In this document: positions 15,441 through 22,981 of the stretch, one piece after another
Numbering within the stretch: position 1 is the stretch's first letter
How the letters are laid out: each line of letters opens with the position of its first letter
Source: an uncultured Collinsella sp.
GTDB lineage: Bacteria; Actinomycetota; Coriobacteriia; Coriobacteriales; Coriobacteriaceae
NCBI GenBank assembly: GCA_959599615.1
Contig: CAUGKA010000008.1
Span: 1-24,712 of the forward strand
Reading direction: 5' to 3'
DNA: 24,712 bases
Made by a program: the position numbers and the translations under genes
Notes under the pieces: model-generated
Databases searched by the model: none
Told to the model about the DNA's origin: nothing
What the model saw: only the letters and a program-made list of their open reading frames with translations

Positions 15441-16788
15441 CGCTTCCGATCCGCGCCCGCAGAATCGTACACGGCAGCCTGCGCCGCGCCCTGCTCAGCC
15501 TGGCCAGCGCCCGGCGCAGCCGATGCAGCGTTCGGCTCAGCCTACTCAGCGTGCCGCTCAACAGCCTGCAGCTCGTCCCGCGCAGCCCGCTGGCGGCGCT
15601 CGTTTTAAGCAGCAGGCTCCTGCCCAGCGCACGCAGGTGCAGGCCCGGCAATCACACTCCCACGCACATCATGCTCATGGCTCGCACGGCGTTGCTCCGG
15701 CCACGCGCTCGAGCTATAACACGCGCGCCCGCCGTGGTGCCCAAAAGAAGAGCTCCCCGGTGCCTATGATTATCGGTGGCGTCGTCGCCGTGCTTGCGCT
15801 TGTCGCGATCGTTTTCTTTGTCGTGCCAGCCGTCAAGGGCTTCTTTGCCGGTGAGGATGCGAAAGTCGCTGCAGGCCAGCAAGTTACTATCACGATTCCC
15901 GATGGTGCCTCGGGCGACAGCATCGCTTCGATTCTTTCCGAGAACCATATCGTCGAAAACCCCAAGGATTATTACGCGGCGGTCAAAAAGCTCAACGCCG
16001 ACATGTCGCTTAAGCCTGGCACCTATTCGTTCACCACGCTCATGGACGCGACCAAGGTCGTTCAGCAGCTCATGGAAGGCCCCAATGCGGGCTCCGATGT
16101 GCTGACTATCCCTGAGGGACTGACGGTTGACCAGGTGGCTGACCGCGTGGCCAAGGCATACGACAGCATTTCTAAGGAAGACTTCCTTAACCAGGCCAAG
16201 GCGAGCAATTATGTGAATGATTACGCTTTCCTTAAAGATGCCGCGAACGATTCGCTCGAGGGCTTCCTATTTCCCAAGACCTATTCGCTGGGTAAGGACC
16301 CGTCTGCCGATGATGTGATTCGCGCCATGCTTGACCAGTTCAACGCCGAGTATAAGTCGCTTGACTTCGCCAGCTGCGAGGCCAAGATCAAGGAGCGCTA
16401 TGGCGTGGAGATGTCCGATTACGACATCGTTAACCTTGCCTCGATCGTCGAGCGCGAGGGCCTCAATGCCGATCAGCGCGCGCATGTGGCATCGGTTTTC
16501 TATAACCGTCTGGCGGGTAAGCTCGATGGCCTGCGTTACCTTAATAGCGATGCGACCATGATGTATGTCACCGGCGGCGAGGTTACCGCCGACGACCTGC
16601 AGAGCGATAGCCCGTATAACACCTATAAGCACGAGGGCCTGCCGCCCACGCCCATTTGCTCTCCGTCGCTCGAGGCGCTCAAAGCTACCCTTGAGCCGAC
16701 CGACTCCGATGACCTGTATTTCTACATTACACAGGACGAGGAGTATTTCTCGAAGACCTACGAAGAGCACCAACAGTCTTGGAATTGA
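15433..16788 (+). CDS. mltG: Endolytic murein transglycosylase MltG with a long cytoplasmic tail
   Basis: Inner-membrane lytic transglycosylase that cuts nascent peptidoglycan strands and sets glycan length. The first 110 residues are predicted cytoplasmic and disordered: Pro/Gln/Arg heptads (19-52), a His cluster (75-86) and a basic stretch (RARRGAQKK). One membrane segment follows (about 111-133), then a LysM-like segment (about 148-215) and the YceG catalytic domain. E340 in NLASIVEREG is the predicted catalytic Glu; NSDATMMYV and DSPYNTYKHEGLPPTPI are also family motifs. The ATG has GAGGAGG 6 bases upstream and overlaps ruvX. The tail makes the protein (451 aa) longer than typical MltG (about 340-380). 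The catalytic part looks complete. Confidence 0.95.
   Translation: MPSASDPRPQNRTRQPAPRPAQPGQRPAQPMQRSAQPTQRAAQQPAARPAQPAGGARFKQQAPAQRTQVQARQSHSHAHHAHGSHGVAPATRSSYNTRARRGAQKKSSPVPMIIGGVVAVLALVAIVFFVVPAVKGFFAGEDAKVAAGQQVTITIPDGASGDSIASILSENHIVENPKDYYAAVKKLNADMSLKPGTYSFTTLMDATKVVQQLMEGPNAGSDVLTIPEGLTVDQVADRVAKAYDSISKEDFLNQAKASNYVNDYAFLKDAANDSLEGFLFPKTYSLGKDPSADDVIRAMLDQFNAEYKSLDFASCEAKIKERYGVEMSDYDIVNLASIVEREGLNADQRAHVASVFYNRLAGKLDGLRYLNSDATMMYVTGGEVTADDLQSDSPYNTYKHEGLPPTPICSPSLEALKATLEPTDSDDLYFYITQDEEYFSKTYEEHQQSWN
15487..15588 (+). repeat. Heptad-coding tandem repeat in the mltG 5' end
   Basis: Degenerate 21-base units encode RPAQPGQ, RPAQPMQ, RSAQPTQ and then RAAQQPAA and RPAQP (residues 19-52). 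Third-codon positions differ between units, so the repeat is old or kept by selection on the protein rather than a fresh slippage product. Recombination between units could change copy number among strains. Confidence 0.75.
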
Positions 16789-16790
16789 TC

Positions 16791-17288
16791 ATGAGGATTT
16801 TTAGCCCCAAACGATATGTTGCCTCAGTCGACCGCATCGACCTCGATACCCTGTGGGCCGACGGCAAGCGCGCCATTCTACTCGACCGCGACAACACACT
16901 GGTGCCGCGCGATTCCGAGCAGGTACCCGCTGCGGTCTCCGCTTGGCTCGAAGCTGCCCATGCCAAGGGCTTTAAGCTGTGCATGGTGTCCAACAACTGG
17001 CATCGCGACCAGGTTATGGCATCGGCGCGCGAGTTGGGTCTCGAGGCCATCAGCCACGCCATGAAGCCCGCCCCGTTTGCTCTGAAGGCGGGTCTTAAGC
17101 GTCTGGGCGCCACGGCCGACGAGGCCGTGCTGATCGGCGATCAGCTTTACACGGACGTGTGGAGCGGTAACTTTGCCGGCGTTGACACTATTCTGGTCAA
17201 GCCGCAGGCAACCCAGGACCTGTGGTACACGCAGATCTTCCGTATCTTTGAGCGCCGGGCCCTGCGCGACCTTCCCTGCGAGGAATAG
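16791..17288 (+). CDS. YqeG family HAD-type phosphatase
   Basis: Small (165 aa) haloacid-dehalogenase-superfamily phosphatase of the YqeG type. HAD motif I is LLDRDNTLV (nucleophile D32, acid/base D34), motif II VSNN (66-69), motif III K92 in MKPAP, and motif IV GDQLYTD (116-122). The natural substrate of YqeG proteins is not established; relatives act on phosphatidylglycerophosphate (eukaryotic GEP4/PTPMT1-like role), so a lipid or small phosphate ester is possible. The ATG at 16791, two bases after the mltG stop, is preferred to a TTG at 16779 inside mltG, although no strong ribosome site is present. In many Gram-positive genomes yqeG neighbours shikimate-pathway genes, as it does here with aroK. 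Confidence 0.9.
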   Translation: MRIFSPKRYVASVDRIDLDTLWADGKRAILLDRDNTLVPRDSEQVPAAVSAWLEAAHAKGFKLCMVSNNWHRDQVMASARELGLEAISHAMKPAPFALKAGLKRLGATADEAVLIGDQLYTDVWSGNFAGVDTILVKPQATQDLWYTQIFRIFERRALRDLPCEE

Positions 17289-17296
17289 GTTTCGCC

Positions 17297-17830
17297 ATGT
17301 CTCAGCACATCAAACACGGCTGCGACCATATCTTCTTTATCGGCTTTTTGGGCGCGGGCAAGTCGACGCTTGCGCGCAACGTGGGCACTATGTTCAAGCG
17401 TCGATTCATCGATACCGATCGTTTGGTTGTGCGTCGATGCGGCAAGTCGGTGACCGAGATATTTGAGACCGAGGGCGAGGATCGTTTTCGCGAGCTTGAG
17501 ACCTCGGCGCTCCGTTCGCTTCAAAGCGAGCGCAGCCTGCTGGTATCGTGCGGGGGTGGCATCGTCGAGACGCCGGTGAACATTGAGTTGATGCACGAGA
17601 TGGGTACATGCGTGTACCTCGAAGGTGACTTTGAGGACTCGTTGCGCCAGATTCGCCGCTCCGATACCCGGCCCGATTTCCGCTCGCCCGAGCACGCTGC
17701 GCGCCTGTTTGAGCATCGCCGTCCGCTGTATCGCCAAGCCGCCGATATTACCCTTGATATTCGCAACAAGTCCTTCGAGGACGTTTCCTACCTTTGTGCC
17801 GAGATGCTTTTGGAGCGTGGACTGCTATGA
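17297..17830 (+). CDS. aroK: Shikimate kinase
   Basis: Phosphorylates shikimate to shikimate 3-phosphate in the aromatic amino acid pathway. The 177-aa protein has the P-loop GFLGAGKST (16-24), D39/D41 in FIDTD for Mg and shikimate binding, FRELE with R65, the shikimate-binding CGGG (85-88), RP (125-126) in the lid region and RRPLY (141-145) with the adenine/shikimate arginine. All key residues expected for activity are present. A GAGGAATAGG ribosome site overlaps the yqeG stop. The stop overlaps the next start (ATGA), so it is translationally coupled to the aroB-like gene. Confidence 0.95.
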   Translation: MSQHIKHGCDHIFFIGFLGAGKSTLARNVGTMFKRRFIDTDRLVVRRCGKSVTEIFETEGEDRFRELETSALRSLQSERSLLVSCGGGIVETPVNIELMHEMGTCVYLEGDFEDSLRQIRRSDTRPDFRSPEHAARLFEHRRPLYRQAADITLDIRNKSFEDVSYLCAEMLLERGLL

Positions 17831-18936
17831 TTCGCCGTCAACTGATCAATTTCCAAAACCGCAGTGTCGATGTCCGCGTCGGATTGGGCGCGTTCGAGGA
17901 GCTGTCGCGCATGTTTGCCTCGGCTGTGGGCAAGCCTAAGCGCGCGATGGTGGTTTGGAATGGCGCCACATCCGAGCGTTTTGGTGAGGTCGTCGAGCAT
18001 GCGCTGGTCGACGCCGGTTTTGCCGTGTCGCCGCTCGTCCTCGAGGTTTCGCCTGCCGGTGCTACGCTGGCCGATGCCGATGCTGTCTTTGGTGCCCTGT
18101 CGGCTAACGGCATTACCTGTGATGATCTCGTTGTCGCCGTCGGCGACACGGCGACCTGCTCGGTCGTTTGCTGGTGTGCCAATCAGTGGTGCGGTCGCAC
18201 CGAGTGCGCCTTGCTGCCGACGACGTTCGACGCCATGCTCACGGTCGCGACGACCATGAAACCGCTTGTCGCATCGTCGGCGCATGCGCTTCCCGCTATC
18301 GCGTTCCGTCCCGAGCCGGGCTTGGTCGTGTGTGACCTCGACCTTGTACGCGAGGCGGACCCCGAGGACCTCAAGCTCGGCTATGCGGTACTTGTTGGCA
18401 CCATGCTTTCGAGCAGCAAGTCCCGCTGGAATCAGTTTACCGAGACCATTCCCGAGATTCTCGCGGGCGAGGAGGTCGCGCTCGTCAATGCCGTTCAGTG
18501 GTCTCAGACTGCCCGTAAGGACGTACTGATGGCCACGAACCCGAGCGCCCGCCATGCGCTCGATTTTGGCAAGACAGGGGAGCGTACTCTGCGCGTCTGC
18601 CTGGGCAAAGCCGCGGTGCAGGTTCCTGCCTACCAGCTGCTGTCCGAGGGCATGCGCTTTGAGGCGCGCCTAGCACATGATGCCTGCGACTTTGATATCG
18701 ATTACGTCTTTGAGGTCGATGACTGCCTGGAGGACTTTGGTATCGAGGAGCTTGCCTTCGATCTGGAGCCTGCCGCATATATCGAGGAGTTCCGCAGGCA
18801 GCAGTTTGTTCGCTCGAACCGCAGCATGTTGCCGCTGCCCGCGGCGCTCGGCGCCATTCGTCTAACGAGCGTTGAGGACGAGGTTCTCGACCGCCATGCT
18901 CGCGCATACTTGGCTTCTCGCAAAGAACTTCTCTAG
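17827..18936 (+). CDS. Degenerate 3-dehydroquinate synthase-like protein (AroB pseudoenzyme)
   Basis: An intact 369-aa frame in the aroB position between aroK and the M24 peptidase. Its length and overall pattern follow AroB: DDLVVAVGD (99-107) at the NAD site, LLPTTFDAML (129-138), LVVCDLDL (166-173), LDFGKTGERT (245-254) and SEGM (273-276). The catalytic features are gone. GGGVVGD has become VGDTATC. By motif alignment to remembered E. coli AroB, the zinc ligands Glu (AEVIK), His (GHTFGH) and His (LHGEAV) become A187, K249 and A268. The Asp of VDSSVGGKT becomes Thr, although K145 is kept at the right spacing. The second His of GHTFGH is Arg (R253). Base composition matches the neighbours and no frameshift is needed to read it. 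Synthase activity is unlikely; a structural or regulatory role, or a changed reaction, is inference. Confidence 0.8.
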   Translation: MIRRQLINFQNRSVDVRVGLGAFEELSRMFASAVGKPKRAMVVWNGATSERFGEVVEHALVDAGFAVSPLVLEVSPAGATLADADAVFGALSANGITCDDLVVAVGDTATCSVVCWCANQWCGRTECALLPTTFDAMLTVATTMKPLVASSAHALPAIAFRPEPGLVVCDLDLVREADPEDLKLGYAVLVGTMLSSSKSRWNQFTETIPEILAGEEVALVNAVQWSQTARKDVLMATNPSARHALDFGKTGERTLRVCLGKAAVQVPAYQLLSEGMRFEARLAHDACDFDIDYVFEVDDCLEDFGIEELAFDLEPAAYIEEFRRQQFVRSNRSMLPLPAALGAIRLTSVEDEVLDRHARAYLASRKELL

Positions 18937-18942
18937 GTTTTA

Positions 18943-18968
18943 TTGACATACATCGTCTTTCGTATCAT
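18943..18968 (+). promoter_or_regulatory. Possible promoter of the M24 peptidase gene
   Basis: A perfect -35 box TTGACA (18943-18948) starts 6 bases after the aroB-like stop. The best -10, TATCAT (18963-18968), is only 14 bases away; CATGTT at 17-base spacing is weaker. Transcription from here would give a leader of about 90-95 bases containing a 16-bp palindrome. Confidence 0.4.
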
Positions 18969-18996
18969 GTTGAGGGGCGGGTTTCCAATCGGTTGC

Positions 18997-19012
18997 GAAT
19001 CGCGCGCGATTC
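18997..19012. repeat. Perfect 16-bp palindrome in the peptidase leader
   Basis: GAATCGCGCGCGATTC is its own reverse complement. It lies about 30 bases after the presumed promoter and 56 bases before the ATG. It could be a binding site for a dimeric regulator, or fold as a 6-bp hairpin with a CGCG loop in the mRNA; no T-run follows, so it is not a terminator. Confidence 0.6.
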
Positions 19013-19068
19013 CGTCGTTCGATCGAGGCCCGTCCCGCTTTTATGAGGACAATAAGAAAGGAATCTGC

Positions 19069-20199
19069 ATGTCTGAGTTTGCTGCCGGTCCTGCCGGTCG
19101 TATCGAGCGTGTCCGTGCCCTGATGGCTGAGCGCGGCTACGACGCTATCGTCGTGCGCGACGAGGCCAACCTTCGTTGGCTCACGGGCGTGAAGGGCGTC
19201 TTCGACTACACCTTCGAGTTCCCGCATGCTGCGTTTATTACGGCCGACCAGTGCCTGTTCCATACCGACTCGCGCTATCTCAACAGCTTTGAGGAGAACA
19301 CGTCCGCCGGCAGCCCCTGGGTCTACGACATGGACGAGGGCACCATCCCCGGTTGGGTCGCCGGCAAGATCGCGGCTAACAAGTGCCGTGTCTGCGCTGT
19401 CGAGGACGACATGCAGATCAACTTCTACCAGGGTATCCAGCGTGGCCTTGAGGATCGTTCCGTCGCCTGCATGCTGCCGCTGATGCATGACGACATTCGC
19501 AAGATGCGCGCCATCAAGGACGCCGAGGAGATCGAGCTCATGCGCCATGCGCAGTCGATTACCGACGCCGCCTTCCAGCACATGCTCGGCTATATTAAGC
19601 CCGGTATGACCGAGAAGCAGGTTCGCAACGAGCTCGAGAACTTTATGTTCGCCAACGGCGCCGACAGCCTGGCCTTCGGCTCCATCGTGGCGAGCGGCCC
19701 CAACACCGCCAATCCGCATGCCGTCCCGAGCGACCGCGTGATCGAGAAGGGCGACTTCGTTCTCATGGATTATGGCGCGGGCTACTGCGACTATCGCTCC
19801 GATATGACGCGTACCGTCGTGATGGGCGAGCCCACATCTGAACAGCTCGACCTGTACGCGCTCGTGCGCCGTACGCACGAGGAGTGCGTCGCCGCCATCC
19901 ATCCGGGCGTCGAGGGCAATGACATTTTCAAGCTTTCCAAGAAGATCATCGGCGATGCCGGCTATGGCGATTACTACAACCATGGTCTGGGCCACGGCGT
20001 GGGCATTGACATCCACGAGCTGCCCAACTTCAACCGCAGCAAGAATATCATCGAGGTCGGCTCGGTTATCACCATGGAGCCCGGCGTCTACCTGCCCGGC
20101 GTGGGCGGCGTGCGTCTGGAGGACTACGGCGTGGTCACCGAGAACGGCTACGAGCCCTTCACCAAGACGCCGCATGACCTTCACGTCATCGATTGCTAG
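19069..20199 (+). CDS. M24 family Xaa-Pro aminopeptidase
   Basis: Cytoplasmic metallopeptidase of 376 aa predicted to remove N-terminal residues before proline. A creatinase-like N-terminal domain (about 10-140) precedes the pita-bread catalytic domain. The five metal ligands are visible: D234 and D245 (LMDYGAGYCDYRSDMTRT), H309 (LGHGVG), E337 (TMEPGVY) and E351 (RLEDYG). The ATG at 19069 has AAGAAAGG upstream; reading further left in the same frame would cross the palindrome and promoter region. Pairing with efp is widespread in bacteria and fits a joint role in proline-rich protein synthesis and turnover. Here a terminator separates the two. Confidence 0.93.
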   Translation: MSEFAAGPAGRIERVRALMAERGYDAIVVRDEANLRWLTGVKGVFDYTFEFPHAAFITADQCLFHTDSRYLNSFEENTSAGSPWVYDMDEGTIPGWVAGKIAANKCRVCAVEDDMQINFYQGIQRGLEDRSVACMLPLMHDDIRKMRAIKDAEEIELMRHAQSITDAAFQHMLGYIKPGMTEKQVRNELENFMFANGADSLAFGSIVASGPNTANPHAVPSDRVIEKGDFVLMDYGAGYCDYRSDMTRTVVMGEPTSEQLDLYALVRRTHEECVAAIHPGVEGNDIFKLSKKIIGDAGYGDYYNHGLGHGVGIDIHELPNFNRSKNIIEVGSVITMEPGVYLPGVGGVRLEDYGVVTENGYEPFTKTPHDLHVIDC

Positions 20200-20221
20200 C
20201 TCATTTCAGTAGATTTTTGGG

Positions 20222-20265
20222 GCGGGACGTCCGGATCGATTCGGACGCCCCGCGTTCTCTTTTTA
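20222..20265 (+). terminator. Rho-independent terminator between the peptidase and efp
   Basis: GCGGGACGTCCG (20222-20233) pairs with CGGACGCCCCGC (20242-20253), eleven of twelve positions, with loop GATCGATT. The tail GTTCTCTTTTT follows. It isolates the peptidase gene from the efp operon. Confidence 0.88.
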
Positions 20266-20295
20266 TGCGCTCGCTGCAGGCGCCGTCTGCAAGTG

Positions 20296-20301
20296 TATAA
20301 T
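20296..20301 (+). promoter_or_regulatory. -10 element of the efp promoter
   Basis: A perfect TATAAT directly after the terminator and 58 bases before the efp ATG. The -35 region (around 20273-20278, GCTGCA) is poor. The position makes it the best candidate start for the long efp-to-recN transcript. Confidence 0.55.
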
Positions 20302-20358
20302 TTCGGTCGTATGTAATTTGGACGCCTGTGCGTTCTGCCCATAAGAAGAAAGGTCGCT

Positions 20359-20922
20359 ATGCCTACCATTTCTACCGCCGACTTCAAGAACGGCCTCGGT
20401 CTCCGTATTAAGGACAAGGTTTATACCATCGTCGAGTTCCAGCACGTCAAGCCGGGCAAGGGTGGTGCTTTTGTGCGCTACAAGACTCGCGATATCAAGA
20501 GCGGTCGTGTCGTTGAGAACACCTGCAACGCCGGCACCAAGTTCGAGAGCGTCATGCTCACCACCCGTGAGTTCCAGTACCTCTACAACGACGGCACCGA
20601 CTACATCTTCATGGACAACGAGTCCTACGAGCAGGTTCCCGTTCCCGAGGACATGGTGGGCGAGAACTCCAAGTGGCTGCGTGAGAACGACATCTGCCAG
20701 CTGCTCTTCGCCGACGACGAGCTCATGGGCGTGACTCCGCCGATGTTCATCGAGACCACCATCGTCCAGACCGACCCGGGCTTTAAGGGCGACACCGTCC
20801 AGGGTTCCACCAAGCCGGCCACGATCGACACCGGCGCTGTCATCCAGGTCCCCATGTACCTCAACGAGGGCGAGGTCATTAAGGTTGACACCCGCGACGG
20901 CAAGTTCGTCTCCCGCGTCTAG
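20359..20922 (+). CDS. efp: Translation elongation factor P
   Basis: Relieves ribosome stalling at consecutive prolines. The 187-aa protein has the three usual beta domains. The tip loop reads KPGKGGAF (31-38) with K34 (codon 20458-20460) as the residue that is modified in many species; unlike the PGR type (Arg32-rhamnosylated), this is a Lys type. No epmA, earP or ymfI-like modification gene is in the window. A ribosome site AAGAAAGG precedes the ATG. Codon bias is strong, as for other abundant translation factors. Confidence 0.97.
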   Translation: MPTISTADFKNGLGLRIKDKVYTIVEFQHVKPGKGGAFVRYKTRDIKSGRVVENTCNAGTKFESVMLTTREFQYLYNDGTDYIFMDNESYEQVPVPEDMVGENSKWLRENDICQLLFADDELMGVTPPMFIETTIVQTDPGFKGDTVQGSTKPATIDTGAVIQVPMYLNEGEVIKVDTRDGKFVSRV

Positions 20923-20946
20923 CAACCAACTCTTCTAGGAGGACTC

Positions 20947-21309
20947 ATGCCCCAGGAAATCAAGATTGACGGCATCGGCATTTCGCCCGATGTTCTGACC
21001 GCCATCGTCTCGCGCGCCGTGTCGGATGTCGAGGGCATCGCCTCCGTTGGCGTCAAGGACCTTGCCACCAACCTTGTCTCCATGATGCTCTCGTCCAAGG
21101 CCCCGGCTTCCGAGCCGGCGGTCGAGGCCGAGGTCGTCGGCGACAAGCTCGCACTCACCGTGCGTGTCGTGGTGTTCTTTGGCTATCCGTTCAAGAAACT
21201 CGCCGAGGCCGTTCGCGCTGCCGTGGTCGCCGCCATCGATGCCCAGGTGGGCGTTGAGGTCGAGCGCGTTGACGTTTGCATCGACGGCCTCGTTTTCCCC
21301 AAGGAGTAA
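20947..21309 (+). CDS. Asp23/Gls24 family envelope stress response protein (YqhY-like)
   Basis: A 120-aa protein with the Asp23 fold: ISPDVLTAIVSRAVSDVEGIASVG near the N-terminus, a beta region around VEAEVVGDKLALTVRVVVFFG and a final VERVDVCIDGLVF. It lacks membrane segments. In Firmicutes the yqhY member sits before nusB and has been linked to control of acetyl-CoA carboxylase and envelope stress; here the same order efp-yqhY-nusB holds, but accB/accC are absent from the window. AGGAGG lies 5 bases before the ATG. Function in this lineage is inferred. Confidence 0.9.
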   Translation: MPQEIKIDGIGISPDVLTAIVSRAVSDVEGIASVGVKDLATNLVSMMLSSKAPASEPAVEAEVVGDKLALTVRVVVFFGYPFKKLAEAVRAAVVAAIDAQVGVEVERVDVCIDGLVFPKE

Positions 21310-21312
21310 CCT

Positions 21313-21900
21313 TTGAGCCTTAAGGTTTATCGCGGGCGTACGCTTGCCCGCAGTCAGGCGCTGCAGCTGCTGTTTCAGGCCGAGGCCACGGACAGCCCGC
21401 TCGAGCGCGTCCTCGAGGGCGATTTCCTGATCTCGAAGGGTCCCCTCGACCCCTATGCGCTGGAGTTGTGCCGCGGTGCCTACGAGCATATCGATCGCAT
21501 CGACTGCGCTCTGCGCTCCGTTGCCAAGAACTGGGATCTTATGCGCATGCCCGGCGCCGACCGCAATCTGCTGCGTATCGCCGTCTACGAGATGCGCTTC
21601 CTCACCGACGAGGAGGTCTCGGACGCTATCGTGATCAACGAGGCCGTCGAACTTGCCAAGGCCTATGGCACCGACCAGTCCGCGTCGTTCGTCAACGGCG
21701 TGCTGGGCAAGATCGCGCGCAGCGAGGAGTTGCCGGGCGAGGACCTGTACCAGGAACTGCTGGCCGAGGATCGCGCTCGCGAGGAGGCCCAGGCTGCTGA
21801 GGCTGCCGCCAAGGTCGCTGCCGCTCAGGCTACCGCCGGTGTACTTGCCGAGGATGTGGACGCTGCTGAGGCCGTCGAGGCCGACTCCGTCGAGGAGTAG
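21313..21900 (+). CDS. nusB: Transcription antitermination factor NusB with C-terminal extension
   Basis: RNA-binding partner of NusE (S10) in rRNA antitermination. The NusB fold covers about 5-136: RTLARSQALQLLFQ (9-22), ADRNLLRIAVYEM (82-94), VINEAVELAKAYG (107-119) and FVNGVLGKIA (126-135). The start is TTG at 21313, with AAGGAG 6-8 bases upstream in the end of the preceding gene. After the fold comes an extra tail of about 55 residues, rich in Ala and Glu and mostly helical with an acidic end, making 195 aa against the usual 130-150. The tail looks like low-complexity sequence. Confidence 0.95.
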   Translation: MSLKVYRGRTLARSQALQLLFQAEATDSPLERVLEGDFLISKGPLDPYALELCRGAYEHIDRIDCALRSVAKNWDLMRMPGADRNLLRIAVYEMRFLTDEEVSDAIVINEAVELAKAYGTDQSASFVNGVLGKIARSEELPGEDLYQELLAEDRAREEAQAAEAAAKVAAAQATAGVLAEDVDAAEAVEADSVEE

Positions 21901-21902
21901 CC

Positions 21903-22133
21903 ATGCCAGAGGGTTCTGTCCGCAACTTTGACGAGATTTCGGACCGTCTGGACCAGATCATCGCTACCGTTCGCTCCAAGGATACGTCCTTGGAGCGTTC
22001 ACTCGATCTGTTTGACGAAGCGATTGAGCTGGGCTCCCGCGCGGTCGACATGGTCGATAAGTTTGAGCTGACGCCGCGTGAGGCCGACAAGCTCGAGCAG
22101 GAATACGATGAGGATGCGGCAAACGAATCCTAG
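21903..22133 (+). CDS. xseB: Exodeoxyribonuclease VII small subunit
   Basis: A 76-aa subunit of exonuclease VII, which degrades single-stranded DNA from both ends. FDEISDRLDQIIATV (9-23), LERSLDLFDEAIELG (30-44) and an acidic end match the XseB coiled helical hairpin. Its ATG is two bases after the nusB stop, with GAGGAG upstream. The large subunit gene xseA, which often sits next to it, is not in this window. Confidence 0.93.
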   Translation: MPEGSVRNFDEISDRLDQIIATVRSKDTSLERSLDLFDEAIELGSRAVDMVDKFELTPREADKLEQEYDEDAANES

Positions 22134-22168
22134 GATAGCTAGGCCGCATCTCCGGATACGAATGGTTG

Positions 22169-22981
22169 ATGGCATTCATGAAACGCGTGCGTCTTGATGA
22201 CGAACTGATTTCAAAGGGCATCTGCGCCGATCGCGCGGATGCCCTTCGCACTCTTATGGCCGGCTTGGTCTCGAGTGGCGGTGAGCGTTTGACTTCGCCG
22301 GGCCTTAAGGTGATCCCGGGCCTGCCGCTGCACGTGAAGGGGCGCATTCCCTATGTTGGCCGCGGCGGTCTTAAGCTTGAAGGCGCGCTTGATGCGTTTG
22401 GTATCAATCCGACGGGCCTTGCCTGTCTGGATGTTGGCTGCTCTACCGGCGGCTTTACCGATTGCCTGCTCAAGCGCGGAGCTGCGACCGTTGTCTCGGT
22501 GGACGTGGGCCGTGCCCAGTTTGATTGGTCGCTGCGTCAGGACGATCGCGTGACGCTGCATGAGCGCACAAACGTGACGCAGCTGCCTGAGCTTGGTTAT
22601 GCCGGCGCCATCGACCTGGCTGTGTGCGATGTCTCGTTTACCAGCATCGCGAATATAATCGACGCCGTGCTGGCGTGCCTGAAGCCTTCGGGTTCGTTCT
22701 GCACGCTCGTAAAGCCCCAGTTTGAGGCGCCGGCTGCGCTGGTGGGCGAGGGCGGTATCGTGACCGACCCCGCCGTCCGCCGCGATACGCTCGTGGCGGC
22801 GATTGAGCTTTTTGCCGTCAAGGGCCTGTTCCCGCTTGACGTGTGCGTGTCGCCCATCCATGGCGCTAAGGGCAACGTTGAGTTTTTCTTGTACGGCACA
22901 AGGTTTGTCCCCGGGGAGTGCGCCGACGATGAGCTGCAATCCCAGGTATCGGTTTTGAGCGAGAAAGCTGCAACGCTATGA
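22169..22981 (+). CDS. tlyA: TlyA family rRNA 2'-O-methyltransferase
   Basis: TlyA/YqxC family protein of about 270 aa: an N-terminal S4 RNA-binding domain (RLDDELISKG..., 8-60) then an FtsJ-like Rossmann methyltransferase with YVGRGGLKLEGAL (62-74) and the SAM motif LDVGCSTGGFTDCLL (87-101). Mycobacterial TlyA methylates 16S and 23S rRNA and affects capreomycin sensitivity; older annotation calls the family hemolysin. The start is uncertain: TTG 22166, ATG 22169 and ATG 22178 are in frame and no strong ribosome site exists. Its stop overlaps the nadK start (ATGA). The xseB-tlyA-nadK-recN order is conserved in many Gram-positive bacteria. Confidence 0.93.
   Translation: MAFMKRVRLDDELISKGICADRADALRTLMAGLVSSGGERLTSPGLKVIPGLPLHVKGRIPYVGRGGLKLEGALDAFGINPTGLACLDVGCSTGGFTDCLLKRGAATVVSVDVGRAQFDWSLRQDDRVTLHERTNVTQLPELGYAGAIDLAVCDVSFTSIANIIDAVLACLKPSGSFCTLVKPQFEAPAALVGEGGIVTDPAVRRDTLVAAIELFAVKGLFPLDVCVSPIHGAKGNVEFFLYGTRFVPGECADDELQSQVSVLSEKAATL

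Noticed and set aside
17827..18936. Reading the AroB-like gene as a frameshifted pseudogene
   Set aside because: The frame is open over the full family length, overlaps aroK in the normal coupled way and has neighbour-like codon use. The changes are substitutions at the active site, not disruptions.
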